From assembly GCA_002245135.1 (NCBI GenBank), contig NGBS01001166.1, positions 1 through 64,000 of the forward strand: DNA of 64,000 nt. Direction: 5' to 3'. The notes beneath the pieces were generated by a model. That model did not search any database and was not told the origin of the DNA. It was given only the letters and a program-made list of their open reading frames with translations. Of the stretch, positions 1 to 10,741 are shown piece after piece (positions within the stretch are counted from its first letter, which is position 1; each line of letters begins with the position of its first letter). The translations under genes were made by a program, and so were the position numbers. Source of the stretch: Proteromonas lacertae (lineage: Eukaryota > Sar > Bigyra > Opalinata > Proteromonadidae).

Positions 1-1
1 T

Positions 2-94
2 TCAGTTAATTCCTCAATGAATGAAAGTGTTTGTGTTTTAAATAATAGTATGAATACTTCAGGATTAATGAAATTTACCAATGAAATACAATAA
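2..94 (+). CDS. 3' end of an unidentified gene cut by the window edge
   Basis: An open frame enters from the left edge and ends at TAA (92-94). It gives 30 residues rich in Ser and Asn and has no recognisable motif. The frame could equally be chance, because it is short. No function is assigned. Confidence 0.35.
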   Translation, partial: SVNSSMNESVCVLNNSMNTSGLMKFTNEIQ

Positions 95-735
95 AGGTAA
101 GTTTTTGTAATTTATTTAATTCAAAAAAATATTATCGTTACACTTCAAGATACATTTTTGTGAAACAAAATGAGCAAGTTAATCAGCATGCTTCAAATTT
201 TATTGTTGTTTATTATAAAGACTGATTAGTGAAAAATAATATTTACACATAATTATTAGGTGATTAACAACGCTAAAGTAAATAATGACTTTATATCTCT
301 CAAATTACTTCATTATAATTATTAGCGCAATTTGTAATGTATAATTCTTCTGAATAAAAATGTTGATGTTCATTTGCTTTATTGTATATCTCTTTACGAT
401 AAAGGTGAGAAATCTATATAGTTTACGTAAATACTCCATTTACCGTAATAAATATGAATTAGCATAACAAAAAATAATCTGCAACTAAAATCTGTCTTTC
501 TTTTATGGATTTCACTTGTGAGTATATAACCGATTTTATCAGTAAATTATATATGTAAAAAATGAGTATTAAAATTTAGCGCGATTTTGAAGAAAGCGGC
601 AAAATGTAATTTTAGAAATTCAAGTTTTACATCGTCCAATCATCTGCATCATTCAATTCTATTATTATTTGTTGCAGTTCTCGATATAATACATTCATAT
701 AATAATTATTATCTCATATTAAGTATCTAAGACTT
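95..735. other. Intergenic, no gene seen
   Basis: About 640 AT-rich bases with no open frame that I can connect by GTAT..TAG introns. The one distinctive element is TTTAGCGC at 575-582, followed by AAGCGGC. It resembles an E2F/DP site and matches the element just upstream of RPA14 (10072-10083). It may belong to the promoter of the decayed gene that follows. Confidence 0.5.
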
Positions 736-1384
736 TTGTTATTGAATTTTAGTAGTAATTTATTTTATATATATTCTTACATATATACTTCAAGGACACA
801 AAACATTAGCCATGTCAATTATGGAATTAGTAATATAAATCAAGAAGATAAGATAATTGAATTATCTGATTTAGAAGACCTTCACCTACCTCCACTTGAT
901 GGTATTACAAGTTTTGATGATTATGTTAATTGTGTATATAGTGATGATTTATGTAGTTCACAAAGCAGTCTAAAAAATAACGATTTCAGTTATACCATGG
1001 AGTTAAGTAGCGACGCTGAAAACGTTGAACATATAGAAATTAATGATATGAACGATGATGAAAGATGTGATAAGATATCGATATTAAAAGTGAAGATAAT
1101 TTCAGTTTAACAACAAAGAAATGCTGCTTTTGTTATAGGAAATCTATTTTGCGAAATATGTTTATTTTTGAGAACAACAAACACTATAAAAAGAACAATT
1201 TCATATGTTTAAAATGTTCATCAAATTTGTCAGTAAGCAGACTGTTAAAAGATTGGGAAAAAGAACCTAATACTACAAAACCATAATATGTAAAAGATGT
1301 AATAAAGAGAAATCATATTATAGATTTAAAGGAAACAACAAATACTGTGATTATTGCCTTTTAAAAAGAAGTGGTCAAGATTAA
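736..1384 (+). pseudogene. Decayed copy of a four-CxxC zinc-binding family protein
   Basis: An acidic N-terminal part with no clear ATG runs to 1110. Two single-base frame changes later (near 1090 in an A run, and near 1285) the reading continues as CCFC, then CLKC, then DWEKEP, then CKRC and CDYC before TAA. The order and spacing match the intact gene at 13364-14092 (CVKC, CMSC, DWEK, CYRC, CIYC). No GTAT..TAG intron explains the breaks, so it looks like a pseudogene. A missing-base sequence error at both sites would be the alternative. Function unknown. Confidence 0.6.
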
Positions 1385-1389
1385 GAACA

Positions 1390-1727
1390 AATAATGAATG
1401 TGAAAACATAAATGATGATAGTGTATGTCAAGATACGAAGTATGCGATATCAAAGGTTAAGCAAAAATGTAATTTGTTGTTTCTGTAAAGAAAGCGTTAT
1501 TATTAGTGAATGCTTTAAATTTTATGAGAATACTAATGATAATTATTCTGATAAATGATATGCTTATATTGCTCTCTAAATATAAAAGATTGGAGATGTG
1601 TTAAGAGATTGGGAAGATTCTATATATATAATAGACGGAACTATGTAGTAGATGTAAAAAAATAAAATCTTAGATAGATTTAAAAAAGAAACAGTGGATG
1701 TGAATATTGTTCATTGAAAAAAAAAGA
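1390..1727 (+). pseudogene. Second, more decayed copy of the same zinc-binding family
   Basis: Pieces in different frames carry the family's Cys pairs in order: CCFC near 1470, CLYC near 1560, CSRC near 1650 and CEYC near 1705. Several stops and frame changes lie between them. It follows the previous relic directly, so this is a tandem array of dead copies. It is more degraded than its neighbour. Confidence 0.5.
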
Positions 1728-1756
1728 ATCTATTTGCTGAATAAACACTAATAATA

Positions 1757-2622
1757 TTATGCGTTGTGTTTAAAGTATTTGTTTATATCATTATTTCTAC
1801 ATAATTCTATATCATTAATGGAGATGGAATTTACAAATATAACACATCCTTCTCCTTCATTCTGTTTTATTGAGATTAGTCTTTTATCCATATCATATAT
1901 TAATTCATATATATCACCATCCTTATAAATATAATTTGGATTTGTTACTTGATTTATTATAACTAACATCATTTATACTATCATCACACAAAATTACTTG
2001 AATGAAATACTGTAACAGTTTTTATAACACCAAATCCTGGTTTACTACTTACATTAAATAATGCTCTATATTTAAAATGATAATACCACTTTCCGGTTTG
2101 ACATTTAAATAACAATGACCATAGCCACTTTTACAGTATTCTTTAAACAGATAATCAAACATAGGTAAAGAATAATTAGATTTTACTGTTATTTCTCCAG
2201 TTCTTTTGTTAAATACTAAACCATCTGGAGGGTTAGGATTAACTGAAAATTCACAATTATCACCATCGTTTTCACATTCTATTGATTTGTAAATAAATAT
2301 CATTTACTATTTATCATCAATTCTTTCATCATTTCTGTTTTTAAATAACTCCAAATTGTAGAACAAACACAATATCAACATATTTATAACATTCGCTTCG
2401 TTTATATCTATTCTTCCTCCTCCATAATACTTAATTAACATACATAAACTATCTTTATTCACTCTATTCGCAATTTTGAGCGCTTTTTTCACTTTGTGGA
2501 TCTTTTATCAATTTACTGAATATTTTATTACAATATCGCATCATTGATTTTATTACATTAATTTTATCACCATTACTCAACTCTAAATCATCAAATCCAG
2601 CATTTATCATATCAAAAATCAT
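1757..2622 (-). pseudogene. Broken tandem copy of the BTB/Ig-like/SPRY-like gene
   Basis: Read leftward from 2622, fragments match the intact neighbour (2815-4922) almost word for word: the BTB start (MIFDMINAGF), LIKYYGGGRIDIN, NPNPPDGLVFNKRTGEI, CYLNVKPESGI and GDIYELIYDMDKR. They lie in different frames, with most of the middle deleted (866 bp against 2.1 kb). The start region and upstream sequence are also duplicated. This is a pseudogene formed by tandem duplication followed by deletions. Confidence 0.85.
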
Positions 2623-2680
2623 ACTATTGTATGTAAATATACAAAATATACCTATTATCACTTATATATTTAATAAATAT

Positions 2681-2735
2681 CATCTATTTAAGAAGTTATC
2701 AAAGAAAAATAAGATGAAATGTTTGATTCTGATTT
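2681..2735. repeat. Direct repeat A, upstream of the BTB pseudogene
   Basis: The block beginning CATCTATTTAAGAAGTTATC and continuing through AAGATGAAATG to TGATTCTGATTTGT is nearly identical to 4981-5036, with about one mismatch. Each copy sits about 60 bp upstream of a BTB-family start on the minus strand. The duplication unit of about 2.3 kb therefore included the promoter. Confidence 0.9.
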
Positions 2736-2814
2736 GTAATTCTAAAATGAATTTTTTAAAATAAATCATCACACAAGATAATTAGAATATTATAATAATA
2801 ATATAATACATCGA

Positions 2815-4922
2815 TTAACTGTATATCTCTATTGTATTTTCATTAAGATGAAAAGATTGTTGAGAACTGTTTAGAAAAGCAAACGGATATAATGGAGATG
2901 GAATATTTTCAAATATAACACATTCTTCTCCATCATTTTGTTTGATGGATATTATTCTTTTATCCATATCATATATCAATTCATAAATATCTCCATTATT
3001 ATAAGAATATTCCGGATCATCTACTTGATTTTCACCAAACAATGTAGTAGTGTCATCTATGTAAATTGCAAAAGAGTTATCATCTTCACAGATATTATTT
3101 CCATTGTAATTATTAATAGTTGAAACACCAAAACCTGGTGCGCTGTATTGGTTAAAAGTTGTTTTGTATTTTATATGATAAATACCACTTTCCATTTTCA
3201 CATTTAAATAACAATGACTAAAACTATCTCCAACTTTTTCTGAATTAATACTTTCGTTAAAATCTATTCCATTACTACAACATACTGTTTTACCATTGTC
3301 GTTTATTATCATTCCTGCGCTACAAAAATCTTCTACAAACAGATGATTGACTAATGATAATTTGAAAGATTTCTCAATGTAATATTGTTTACATATTACT
3401 TCATATTCAAATACTGGTGCTTTAAAATATCGAGTTATTATTATTTCTCCAGTTCTTTTGTTAAATACTAAACCATCAGGAGGATTAGGATAAATTGAAA
3501 ATTCACATTCATCTCCATCATGTTGGCATTCTATTGATTTATCTTCTTTTAAATCAATATAAATCTCATTCGATGGATACTTAAAGTAGGTAAGTGGATT
3601 TAATAATGTTTTAATAATTATTTCATCCTTTATTATATCTTTCATTTCTTTTCTTACATTTTCATATTTCAGAATTCTTATTTGCTTAATGTAAGATGAT
3701 ATTGCACTAACAGTATGAGATGATAATGAGTTATCTGCGAGTATTTCAAATAATATTCTATATCCATGAACCGTGCATATTACATTCAATATTTCTTCAT
3801 TTAAGAAATAGGAAAGTGATTTTAATGTTAATTTCTTTTCTATTTCGCTTGTTTCAACATTTTCATATTCATTAATTATCTGATTCACAATTCTTGTATT
3901 TGTTTTATCATCAACTATTTAAAATAAACTATATATATACTTTTGATTTGTTTTTCATGTTTATCTAAGGTTATTATCATCACTTTTACTATTCTCAAAT
4001 TTGATGAGTTTAATACATTATTCACATCTTCTTCTGTTATATCTTCTTCTTCGATTTCATTATAGCAATATTCATCATCCAATAATAGAGTAGGATTAAA
4101 ACAATACTTATTTAAATATTTTAATAGTTTAGGATTAGATACTTCTGGAATTGGATAATATTCATGATTGATTGGATTTGATGATGATGTAACTATATCC
4201 ATTAAATTATCAAACAATTTTAATTCTTTAAATGGAACAGTTTTGATTGTAAATTCACTCCAATTCACATATTTGAGTAATTCTTCAAATCTCTGTTTAT
4301 TTTCATTTTCATCTATTTAACAGTAGAAATTATCAAATATTATACTCTCTATTTCATTCTTGAAGATTTTATAATACCCCATTAATCCATTCAATATTTG
4401 ATTTTCATTATTCATTTTCACATTTTCTATTGATAAAATCTCTTTTATTCCATCTACACAAATTGTATTTATCTCTTCTTTTGACAATAAATAAATACAA
4501 TTGTATTTTATAAACTCTTTACTTTTCATCATCAATTCTTTCATCATTTCTGTTTTAAATAACTCCAAATTGTTCAATAAACACTTTACTATCTTTATAT
4601 TCACATGATTTAAACAGTATTTACTCAATTTTGATATTAGTTCTTTCTCGTTGTAGAACAAACACAATATCAACATATTTATAACATTCTCTTCGTTTAT
4701 ATCTATTCTTCCTCCTCCATAATACTTAATTAACATACATAAACTGTCCTTGTTAACTTCGTTTGCAATTTTGAGTGTTTTTTCACACTGAGAGTCCATT
4801 AGCAATTTCTGGAATGTTTCATTACAATAACACATCATTGATTTTATTACATTAATTTTATCACCATTACTCAACTCCAACTCTAAATCACCAAATCCAG
4901 CATTTACCATATCAAAAATCAT
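2815..4922 (-). CDS. BTB/BACK protein with Ig-like and SPRY-like C-terminal domains
   Basis: Three exons with introns at 4313-4345 (33 nt) and 3915-3940 (26 nt), both GTAT..TAG, give 682 residues. Residues about 5-110 look like a BTB fold (ELSNGDKINVIKSMM), followed by a BACK-like helical stretch. Around residue 470 the motif PPDGLVFNKRTGEI matches the putative-Ig/cadherin-like pattern. The C-terminus (GIYHIKYKTTF, FGVSTI, GDIYELIYDMDKRIISIKQN) looks like a SPRY/concanavalin-like sandwich. BTB proteins often act as Cullin-3 adaptors and SPRY domains bind partners, so a substrate adaptor is possible but not shown. An in-frame TAA at 4317-4319 lies inside the first intron. A decayed tandem copy lies downstream. 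Confidence 0.75.
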
Positions 4923-4980
4923 ACTATTATATGTAAATATATAAAATATACCCGCTATTGCTTATATTTTTGATGAACAT

Positions 4981-5036
4981 CATCTATTTAAGAAGTTATC
5001 AAAGAAAAATAAGATGAAATGATTGATTCTGATTTG
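4981..5036. repeat. Direct repeat B, upstream of the intact BTB gene
   Basis: Partner of the repeat at 2681-2735. It lies 58 bp upstream of the intact BTB-family start (4922, minus strand), so it is probably part of that gene's promoter or leader. Confidence 0.9.
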
Positions 5037-5120
5037 TGTATGTAAAATGAATATTTTGAATTATCATCACAACAACACAATCAAAACAGAAGGCAAGTTT
5101 TAAAAAATTATAAATACAAA

Positions 5121-5913
5121 CTAAATATATAATTTACTCAATAAGGCACTTCCAATAGAGTATTTTAACTCACTAATTCCAAACTCTTTATGACAACTAA
5201 TCATATTAAACCATTGTGCTGTTGATAAATGACTTTGTATTGATTTTGTCACACTTTCTATCAATTCCTTATATTTAGAAAGAGGTATTAAATCTAATTT
5301 CGTAATTACTATCTGGTTCATAATACCAGCTTTATCTAACAACTGTAATATCATTTCATCTTGTTCATCAATTCCTCTCTTTGCTTCAATTAATAGAAAT
5401 ACTTTGTTAAACATTTCTTTTGAATGAGATAAATAACTTCCTATTAAAGATTGATATTTGTTACGCTGTTTATGTGATTGTTTTGCATAACCATAACCTG
5501 GTAAATCTACAATATATGCCTTATTGTTGTATAGAGAATAATAATTGATGGATTGCGTTTTTCCTGGAAGTTTAGATGTTTTTGCTATTGTTGATTTTGT
5601 AATTGTGTTTATTAAAGTAGATTTTCCAACATTTGATTTGCCAATAAATGCAACTTCACCTAGTCCTTCAACATTTACTTCATTAAGTTCATTACTATTA
5701 AAAATTGTATCTATTAATTATGCTGATACAATTATTATTCATACAAGTAATAACTGGTCTTTGAGAGAAGAGTTTATCAGTTGTATTTTTTATAAGAGGT
5801 GTAAATTCTTCCATACTTCCATCATCTAATGCTGATACTACAGATTTCCCTGTAGGATTATACGAAAAACATCTTCTAACTATCAGAAATGGCTTAAATC
5901 TAAGAATCGACAT
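5121..5913 (-). CDS. engB: EngB/YihA-type ribosome-assembly GTPase, probably organellar
   Basis: Two exons, split by a 19-nt intron at 5711-5729, encode 257 residues. GTPase motifs appear in order: G1 GKSNVGKST, G2 PGKTQS, G3 DLPGYGYA and G4 TKLDL, which is diagnostic of the EngB (YsxC/YihA) family. In bacteria EngB is needed for large ribosomal subunit assembly. Eukaryotic copies usually act in mitochondria or plastids. The N-terminus (MSILRFKPFLIVRRCFSYN) is Arg-rich and hydrophobic with no acid residue, like a mitochondrial presequence. This suggests an organelle that still makes proteins. The gene shares a 43-bp promoter with eS17. Confidence 0.9.
5711..5729 (-). other. 19-nt spliceosomal intron in engB
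   Basis: On the minus strand the insert reads GTATCAGCATAATTAATAG. Keeping it shifts the frame and gives a stop a few codons later. Removing it joins the presequence exon to the GTPase exon, and the total coding length becomes divisible by three. It is the shortest intron I found here, comparable to the 18-21 nt introns known from chlorarachniophyte nucleomorphs. Confidence 0.8.
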
Positions 5914-5956
5914 TAATCATCTCAAGCTTTTCATCAAACTAGATTGTTGATTTAAA
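5914..5956. promoter_or_regulatory. 43-bp bidirectional promoter between engB and eS17
   Basis: Only 43 bases separate the two divergent ATG codons, so both 5' leaders and both core promoters must fit here or overlap the coding starts. It is the tightest of seven divergent pairs in the window. Confidence 0.55.
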
Positions 5957-6426
5957 ATGGTATTTTTGAATTTATTACGATATAGGGTCGAATCAGAACT
6001 TCTGAGATAAAAAGAGGAGCAAGAATATTGGTTCAAAAACATTATAATAAACTGAATTTAGATTTTGTTAACAATAAACAAGTATATACTCACTTTATCA
6101 TTATTTATAGGTTGTTAAACAATATACCCAAGTGACATCTAAAAAAGATATTAATCAAATTGCTGGTTACGCAACAGTATAAATATTTCTAATTTTATCT
6201 GTATAGCACCTATTGAAAAGAATGCAGAATGAAGGTAACTCTGATATACTTGTTCAAAAAGAATATGAACTTCTTCAAAGAATGTATCTTTCATATATTT
6301 TTTCTAATTCTTAGTCGTGATTTTGAGCCTGAGTTTAAAGATCTATTCAAACAAGGTGTAAAGATTGATCAAAAGACAAAAGACTTGTTTAAAGATATGG
6401 GTTTAGAAAAAGAATCATTTACATAA
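5957..6426 (+). CDS. RPS17: 40S ribosomal protein eS17
   Basis: Five exons give 117 residues. Introns are 5960-5985, 6082-6110, 6177-6206 and 6284-6314, all GTAT..TAG. The product begins MGRIRTSEIKRGARILVQ, continues IAGYATHLLKRMQ and LLQRIRDFEPEF, and aligns along its length with eukaryotic and archaeal eS17 (MGRVRTK, IAGYVTHLMKRIQ). The first intron directly follows the ATG. An acidic/Lys-rich tail (KTKDLFKDMGLEKE) replaces the usual C-terminus. It is a component of the small ribosomal subunit and its product acts in the cytosol. Confidence 0.93.
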
Positions 6427-6507
6427 AAACTATTTATTAATTCGTGTTGTAAATAAATAATTAAGAGTTGAATTTTTCCTTTTTTATTTATATTATTTTT
6501 GTTATAA

Positions 6508-8155
6508 TCATTTGTTGTTGTCTACATATAATTTGTTACTCGATTGAATACTTTTCCTACAACTAGGACAGTTCTATGTTAAAAAATATATTAATATTTA
6601 TATATACTTTACCGGCCGCCGACTTTGCACATTTTTCACATGCACAATAACAGCCACATGGAATTAATACGTGTGAAATCTCATTTTTATTACATATTCT
6701 ACATTTGAAGGTTATATCACGACGATTATTCTGCTGTTGCTCTGTTTTTTCTCTTATTCTTCTCTGTAATTCATAAAATTTTGACTGTCTTCCATACTCA
6801 CCTAAATCTAAATAATTAGTAAAACTATTTTCATTAATTTCTTCATCTGGATTTTCACAATTATCAATCATTTCACCTAATGCATTTGTAACTGAAGCTA
6901 AATCTTTATATCCATTTCTTTTAGCAACTCTATAAGCTGCAGGATAGTATGATAATAAACGAGAATCATAATAAAATTTGTTTGTTTTTTTATCTTTATT
7001 ATTATTATTAGTTTCATCGACTTCCATAGTATTTGGTATATGAATTTTACCATTATATTTATTACAATAAATATTCACTTCATGATTAAACATATCAGTT
7101 TCTAAATCTTGAATATCTGTCTTTTTACCAAACATATACAAATCATTATAAAAATCTGATCCATTAAACCCACCAAATATAAACATAACCTTTCCAATAT
7201 GACAGGAAGAATGGCCTCTTCTACTTCCAGGTGATAATTCAAGTGAATTCAATTTAATATTGTAATCATTGCTATGACTTTTAACTTCTAAACGATTTAC
7301 TGTTTCATAATTACTGTACATTCCTCCAAATATAAAGAAAAGCTTTTCACCAATACATTCAACAGTATGACCTGATTTCCCATAATCATCATCATCATCA
7401 TCATCATCTTGTCGCCATGTATTTTTCTTTGTATTATATATCCATGAATCATTATATATACTTTTATAATCAAAACTGCATCCTCCGATTAATCTGATAT
7501 AATGATTGTCATAATAGTTGAAAGTATGAAATATTCTTGGAGATGGTGAAGCTTCTGGATAATTCTAATTCGTGTACATCTATACATATTGTATTATTTT
7601 GTTTCTTGACACCTAATTTATAGAATTTTCTACTTAAATTATTTTCATTTCTTCCTCCAAACATGTAAATTATTGGATTATCTTCATTTCTATCATCTAC
7701 ACACCAACTGTGATAACACAACTTTCCAATAATATCTTTACTCAAATTGATAGTTACTTTCTTAAGTTCATCAGTACTAGTGTCAAAACATACAAAATCA
7801 CTCAGTATATGTGATGTTTTGTCTTTCTCAATATACCTTCCTCCATGAACTAAGATATATCTATAATAATAGGTATAACGATTAAATAATATATACCTTT
7901 TAAATAAAACAGTGGTAACATGTCCTGATCTACTTGAAATTGATCCTTTAGTAACTTCCCAAGTCTTTAAGGATAAATTATAACATACAATGTTATCGAA
8001 ATATGTTCTGTAATTTGAACTATTAAAGAAATTGTGAAATGGATATACCCACCAATTAAGTACAATTTATTGTCAATAGGTGTTAAAGTTGCTCCCCATC
8101 GTGTAGCTGGATACTCTGAGAAGTAACTTTCACACCTCTTCCATGCATAAGCCAT
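6508..8155 (-). CDS. Kelch-repeat protein with C-terminal RING finger; one frameshift
   Basis: Exons are joined by introns at 8020-8048, 7861-7896 and 6574-6607. Kelch-type blades recur (LYLIGG, ILVHGG, IYMFGG, RLIGGC, FIFGG). Residues near the C-terminus form a RING of the IAP type: CRICNKNE, PCGCYCACEKC, then NCPSC after the last intron. Kelch propellers bind substrates and RINGs recruit E2, so a ubiquitin ligase is likely. Near 7558-7566 the frame must jump by one base between HELE and NYPEASPSPR. The total coding length is 3n+1, and no GT..AG intron fits without a stop. It is a tandem paralogue of 8272-10007, which is intact. It may be a pseudogene or contain a sequence error. Confidence 0.8.
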
Positions 8156-8271
8156 GTAAATAACGAAAAGAAAAAATGTATCAAATCAGAATCAAGCCTT
8201 CGTTTCTTTTTTACATAAGAAATAACATAAAAGAAATTGAGTTTTTACATATATTATTTAACCATTCTATT

Positions 8272-10007
8272 TTAATCTACTTCACTAAAGTATATCTTCA
8301 ATACACGCTCAACATCCTTGTTACAAACAATACATTGCTATTAAAATAATATATAATCAACAATATATAAAATATACTTTCCCTTTCAAATCATTAGCAC
8401 ATTCTTCACAATAGTAATAACATCCACAAGGTACTGCACAATAAGAAATAATATTCTTTTCACATTTCTTACATCTTACTTTCTTCATTTTTTCTAATCT
8501 TTTATTCAAACTAACCAATTCTTTTTCACTTCTTTCTACTTTCTTCAATTTTCCTTTATCAACAAAATACTCTTTGAATAAATCCAAACTTATAGTTAAT
8601 CCTAATATTTTCATATTTTTTAATATATCTTGAGCTCTTTCAATCGAAAACTCATTCTCTTTCACATAATTATAAATCTCTTCATTTTCAAATAATAAAT
8701 CATACTTATACAACGTTGTATTTCCTTCCATATTCAAACCATATTTAAAATCTTTTAGTTCTATATCATATTTATTAGCCAACATAACTAAATCATCACT
8801 TGTCAATGAAGCAATCATATCGTATCGAATATTCTCTTTCTGTAAAATATCTATTATATTACTATCTTCAATTGCATATTCACTCTTTGATAATTGATTT
8901 TTTCTCTCAGACTCTATTAATGTCTTTAATTCATGGCCTTTTATTATCTTCTTTTTATTGCTATAAAACCACATATCATTATAAAATCCATTGTTATTAA
9001 AACCTCCTAATATATATAAACTATTATTATATGTTAAACTACAATGTCCTCTTCTTACATCAGGATTTAAAGATCCAACAATACTAACAGAACAGTCATA
9101 TTTAAATGAATTATAATCAATATTATTATTATTATTATTATTATTTATAGTAATTTCAATAATATCATTCGTATCAACATATGTTGTTGAGATAGAAGTC
9201 ATCCCTCCAAATATGTATATTTTACCATTCATATATTCAGCAATATGTCCCCATTTTGGTGTATAACAACAGTTTTCTTCTATACCAATCTTATTCCATT
9301 TATAACATTTATTATCAAAATCATAAGTAAATATCCAAATATCTTCATTGTATTTTCTATAGTCTAAACTACATCCACCTATCAAAACACTGCAATTATA
9401 ATCAGGATAATAGGTTAATGTTGAGAATATATATGGATCTGGTGATGTTGGTGTTTCAAGTTTATATATTCCTAATGTAATTATAGAATTGTCATGTTTA
9501 TCTTGATTTATATCAACAAGATAGGATGATTTATTTAATTCTTTCGATTCTACTGTGCATCCTCCATATACTAATATTTGAGTATGTTCTTCATTTGTAA
9601 AACACCATGAATGATACATTAAAGATGGAATTGATATGTCTGTTGTGAGAATTGGTTTAGATTCAAGATTTGCTTGAGTATCATATACAGTGAATTGATC
9701 ACATTGTTTGATTTGCTTATTTTTAAATATATGACCTCCATGGACTAATATAAATCTATCAAATAAAGGTATGGCAATATGATGAGTTCTTTTTATGGAA
9801 TAGTTTTCTTCTTCCCATATGTTTGTCAAAATGTTGTAGGAATTTATTTGGCTGGTATCTTTTGTTGATTTATTATATGACCTATTATGTAAAAACATCT
9901 AAAAAATACCCACCAATAAGATATAACTTCTGCTTTATTCTACTAAATGTAGATCCCCATCTAGGTGTTGGAACAATGCTCTCTGTGATTATTTTTGACC
10001 AGATCAT
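8272..10007 (-). CDS. Kelch-repeat protein with C-terminal RING finger
   Basis: Three exons (introns 9882-9909 and 8338-8377) give 555 residues. Kelch blades fill residues about 10-340 (LYLIGG, ILVHGG, ILVYGG, VLIGGC, IYIFGG, LYILGG). A linker with predicted helices follows (LTSDDLVMLANKYDI resembles a short helical fold). The IAP-type RING at the end is CKKCEKN, PCGCYYYCEEC, CIVC. It is probably an E3 ubiquitin ligase, with function inferred from domains only. It starts 84 bp from the divergent RPA14 gene. An Asn run (9120-9150, ATT triplets) sits inside a propeller loop. The first ATG that keeps the propeller start (MIWSKIITESIVPTPRWGS) was chosen. Confidence 0.85.
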
Positions 10008-10071
10008 AACGAAAATGAGCTAAATAAAAAAGTATTTTGGTCAAATCAAATCAATCTATTTAGGCTTGAAA

Positions 10072-10083
10072 TTTAGCGCCAAA
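10072..10083 (+). promoter_or_regulatory. Possible E2F/DP site in the RPA14 promoter
   Basis: TTTAGCGCCAAA lies 8 bp upstream of the RPA14 ATG. It is close to the E2F consensus TTTSGCGC and almost palindromic. E2F/DP controls replication genes in animals, plants and many protists, so its position before a replication gene fits. It is a short match in an otherwise AT-rich, CpG-poor background. Confidence 0.4.
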
Positions 10084-10091
10084 GTGAGAAA

Positions 10092-10564
10092 ATGGCAGAA
10101 GTATGAAAATCAGTTTATCATTTTGTGTTTATAGGATGGAAAATATATTAGAGTGAATTCTGGATTATTGGGATCCCATATTAATCAGACTGTGAGTGTA
10201 ATTGGCAAAGTAATGACTGTCGATGGTCAAACAGTGATATTAAATGCATCTGTATAATACATTATTTTATTTTGTATTATAATAGGATGGAGGACGTATT
10301 ACTATAACTTCCCAAAATGCTTCTTCTATGTATTATCCAAAGTATATATAGAAATTGTTATATTATGGTTATATTAGTCGATTTGTTGAGGTTATTGGAA
10401 ATGTCAATCCTGATATGACAATTCTTGAACATAGAGTAGGTTTTTTAAATGATGAATTTGGTATTTATATATCTACATACTTACCATTTATAATTCTAAT
10501 AGAATTGGGAGTTTATAATGAGTTGGTTGAATTAGCTGCTGGGAAATATTCTTATTTATTTTAA
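10092..10564 (+). CDS. RPA3: Replication protein A 14-kDa subunit (RPA3)
   Basis: Five exons (introns 10101-10134, 10252-10285, 10342-10377 and 10461-10502) give 108 residues, normal for RPA14. The OB-fold strands read VSVIGKVMTVDGQTVILNA and RFVEVIGNVNPDMTI. The end FELGVYNELVEL matches the family signature (human FDLGLYNEAV). RPA binds single-stranded DNA in replication and repair as a trimer, and this subunit mediates trimerisation in the nucleus. Confidence 0.88.
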
Positions 10565-10741
10565 TTTCTATATGTATCTCTGATTGTTGTATTTTAAAAT
10601 AATGTCATAATGCAACTATATTGATTAGGCAAAGAGAATTGGTTGAAAAACGATTGAAAAGAGAAAAGCTTGACTCGAAAATTGTCGGTTGGTTGAACCA
10701 TTTTAATTTCTATTCCATTTTCTTCTTGTCATGTTGTATCA

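Noticed and set aside
4317-4319. In-frame TAA inside the BTB/SPRY-like gene, suggesting TAA codes for an amino acid
   Set aside because: A 33-nt GTAT..TAG intron (4313-4345) removes it and keeps the frame. Genes elsewhere end normally at TAA.
8020-8048. Separate small genes for each Kelch fragment between 6.5 and 8.2 kb
   Set aside because: Short introns and paralogy with 8272-10007 show one gene with a single frame break.
9120-9150. Triplet runs (ATT/AAT) as satellite or regulatory repeats
   Set aside because: They encode Asn runs in frame or sit in short introns, which is normal low complexity in AT-rich protist genes.
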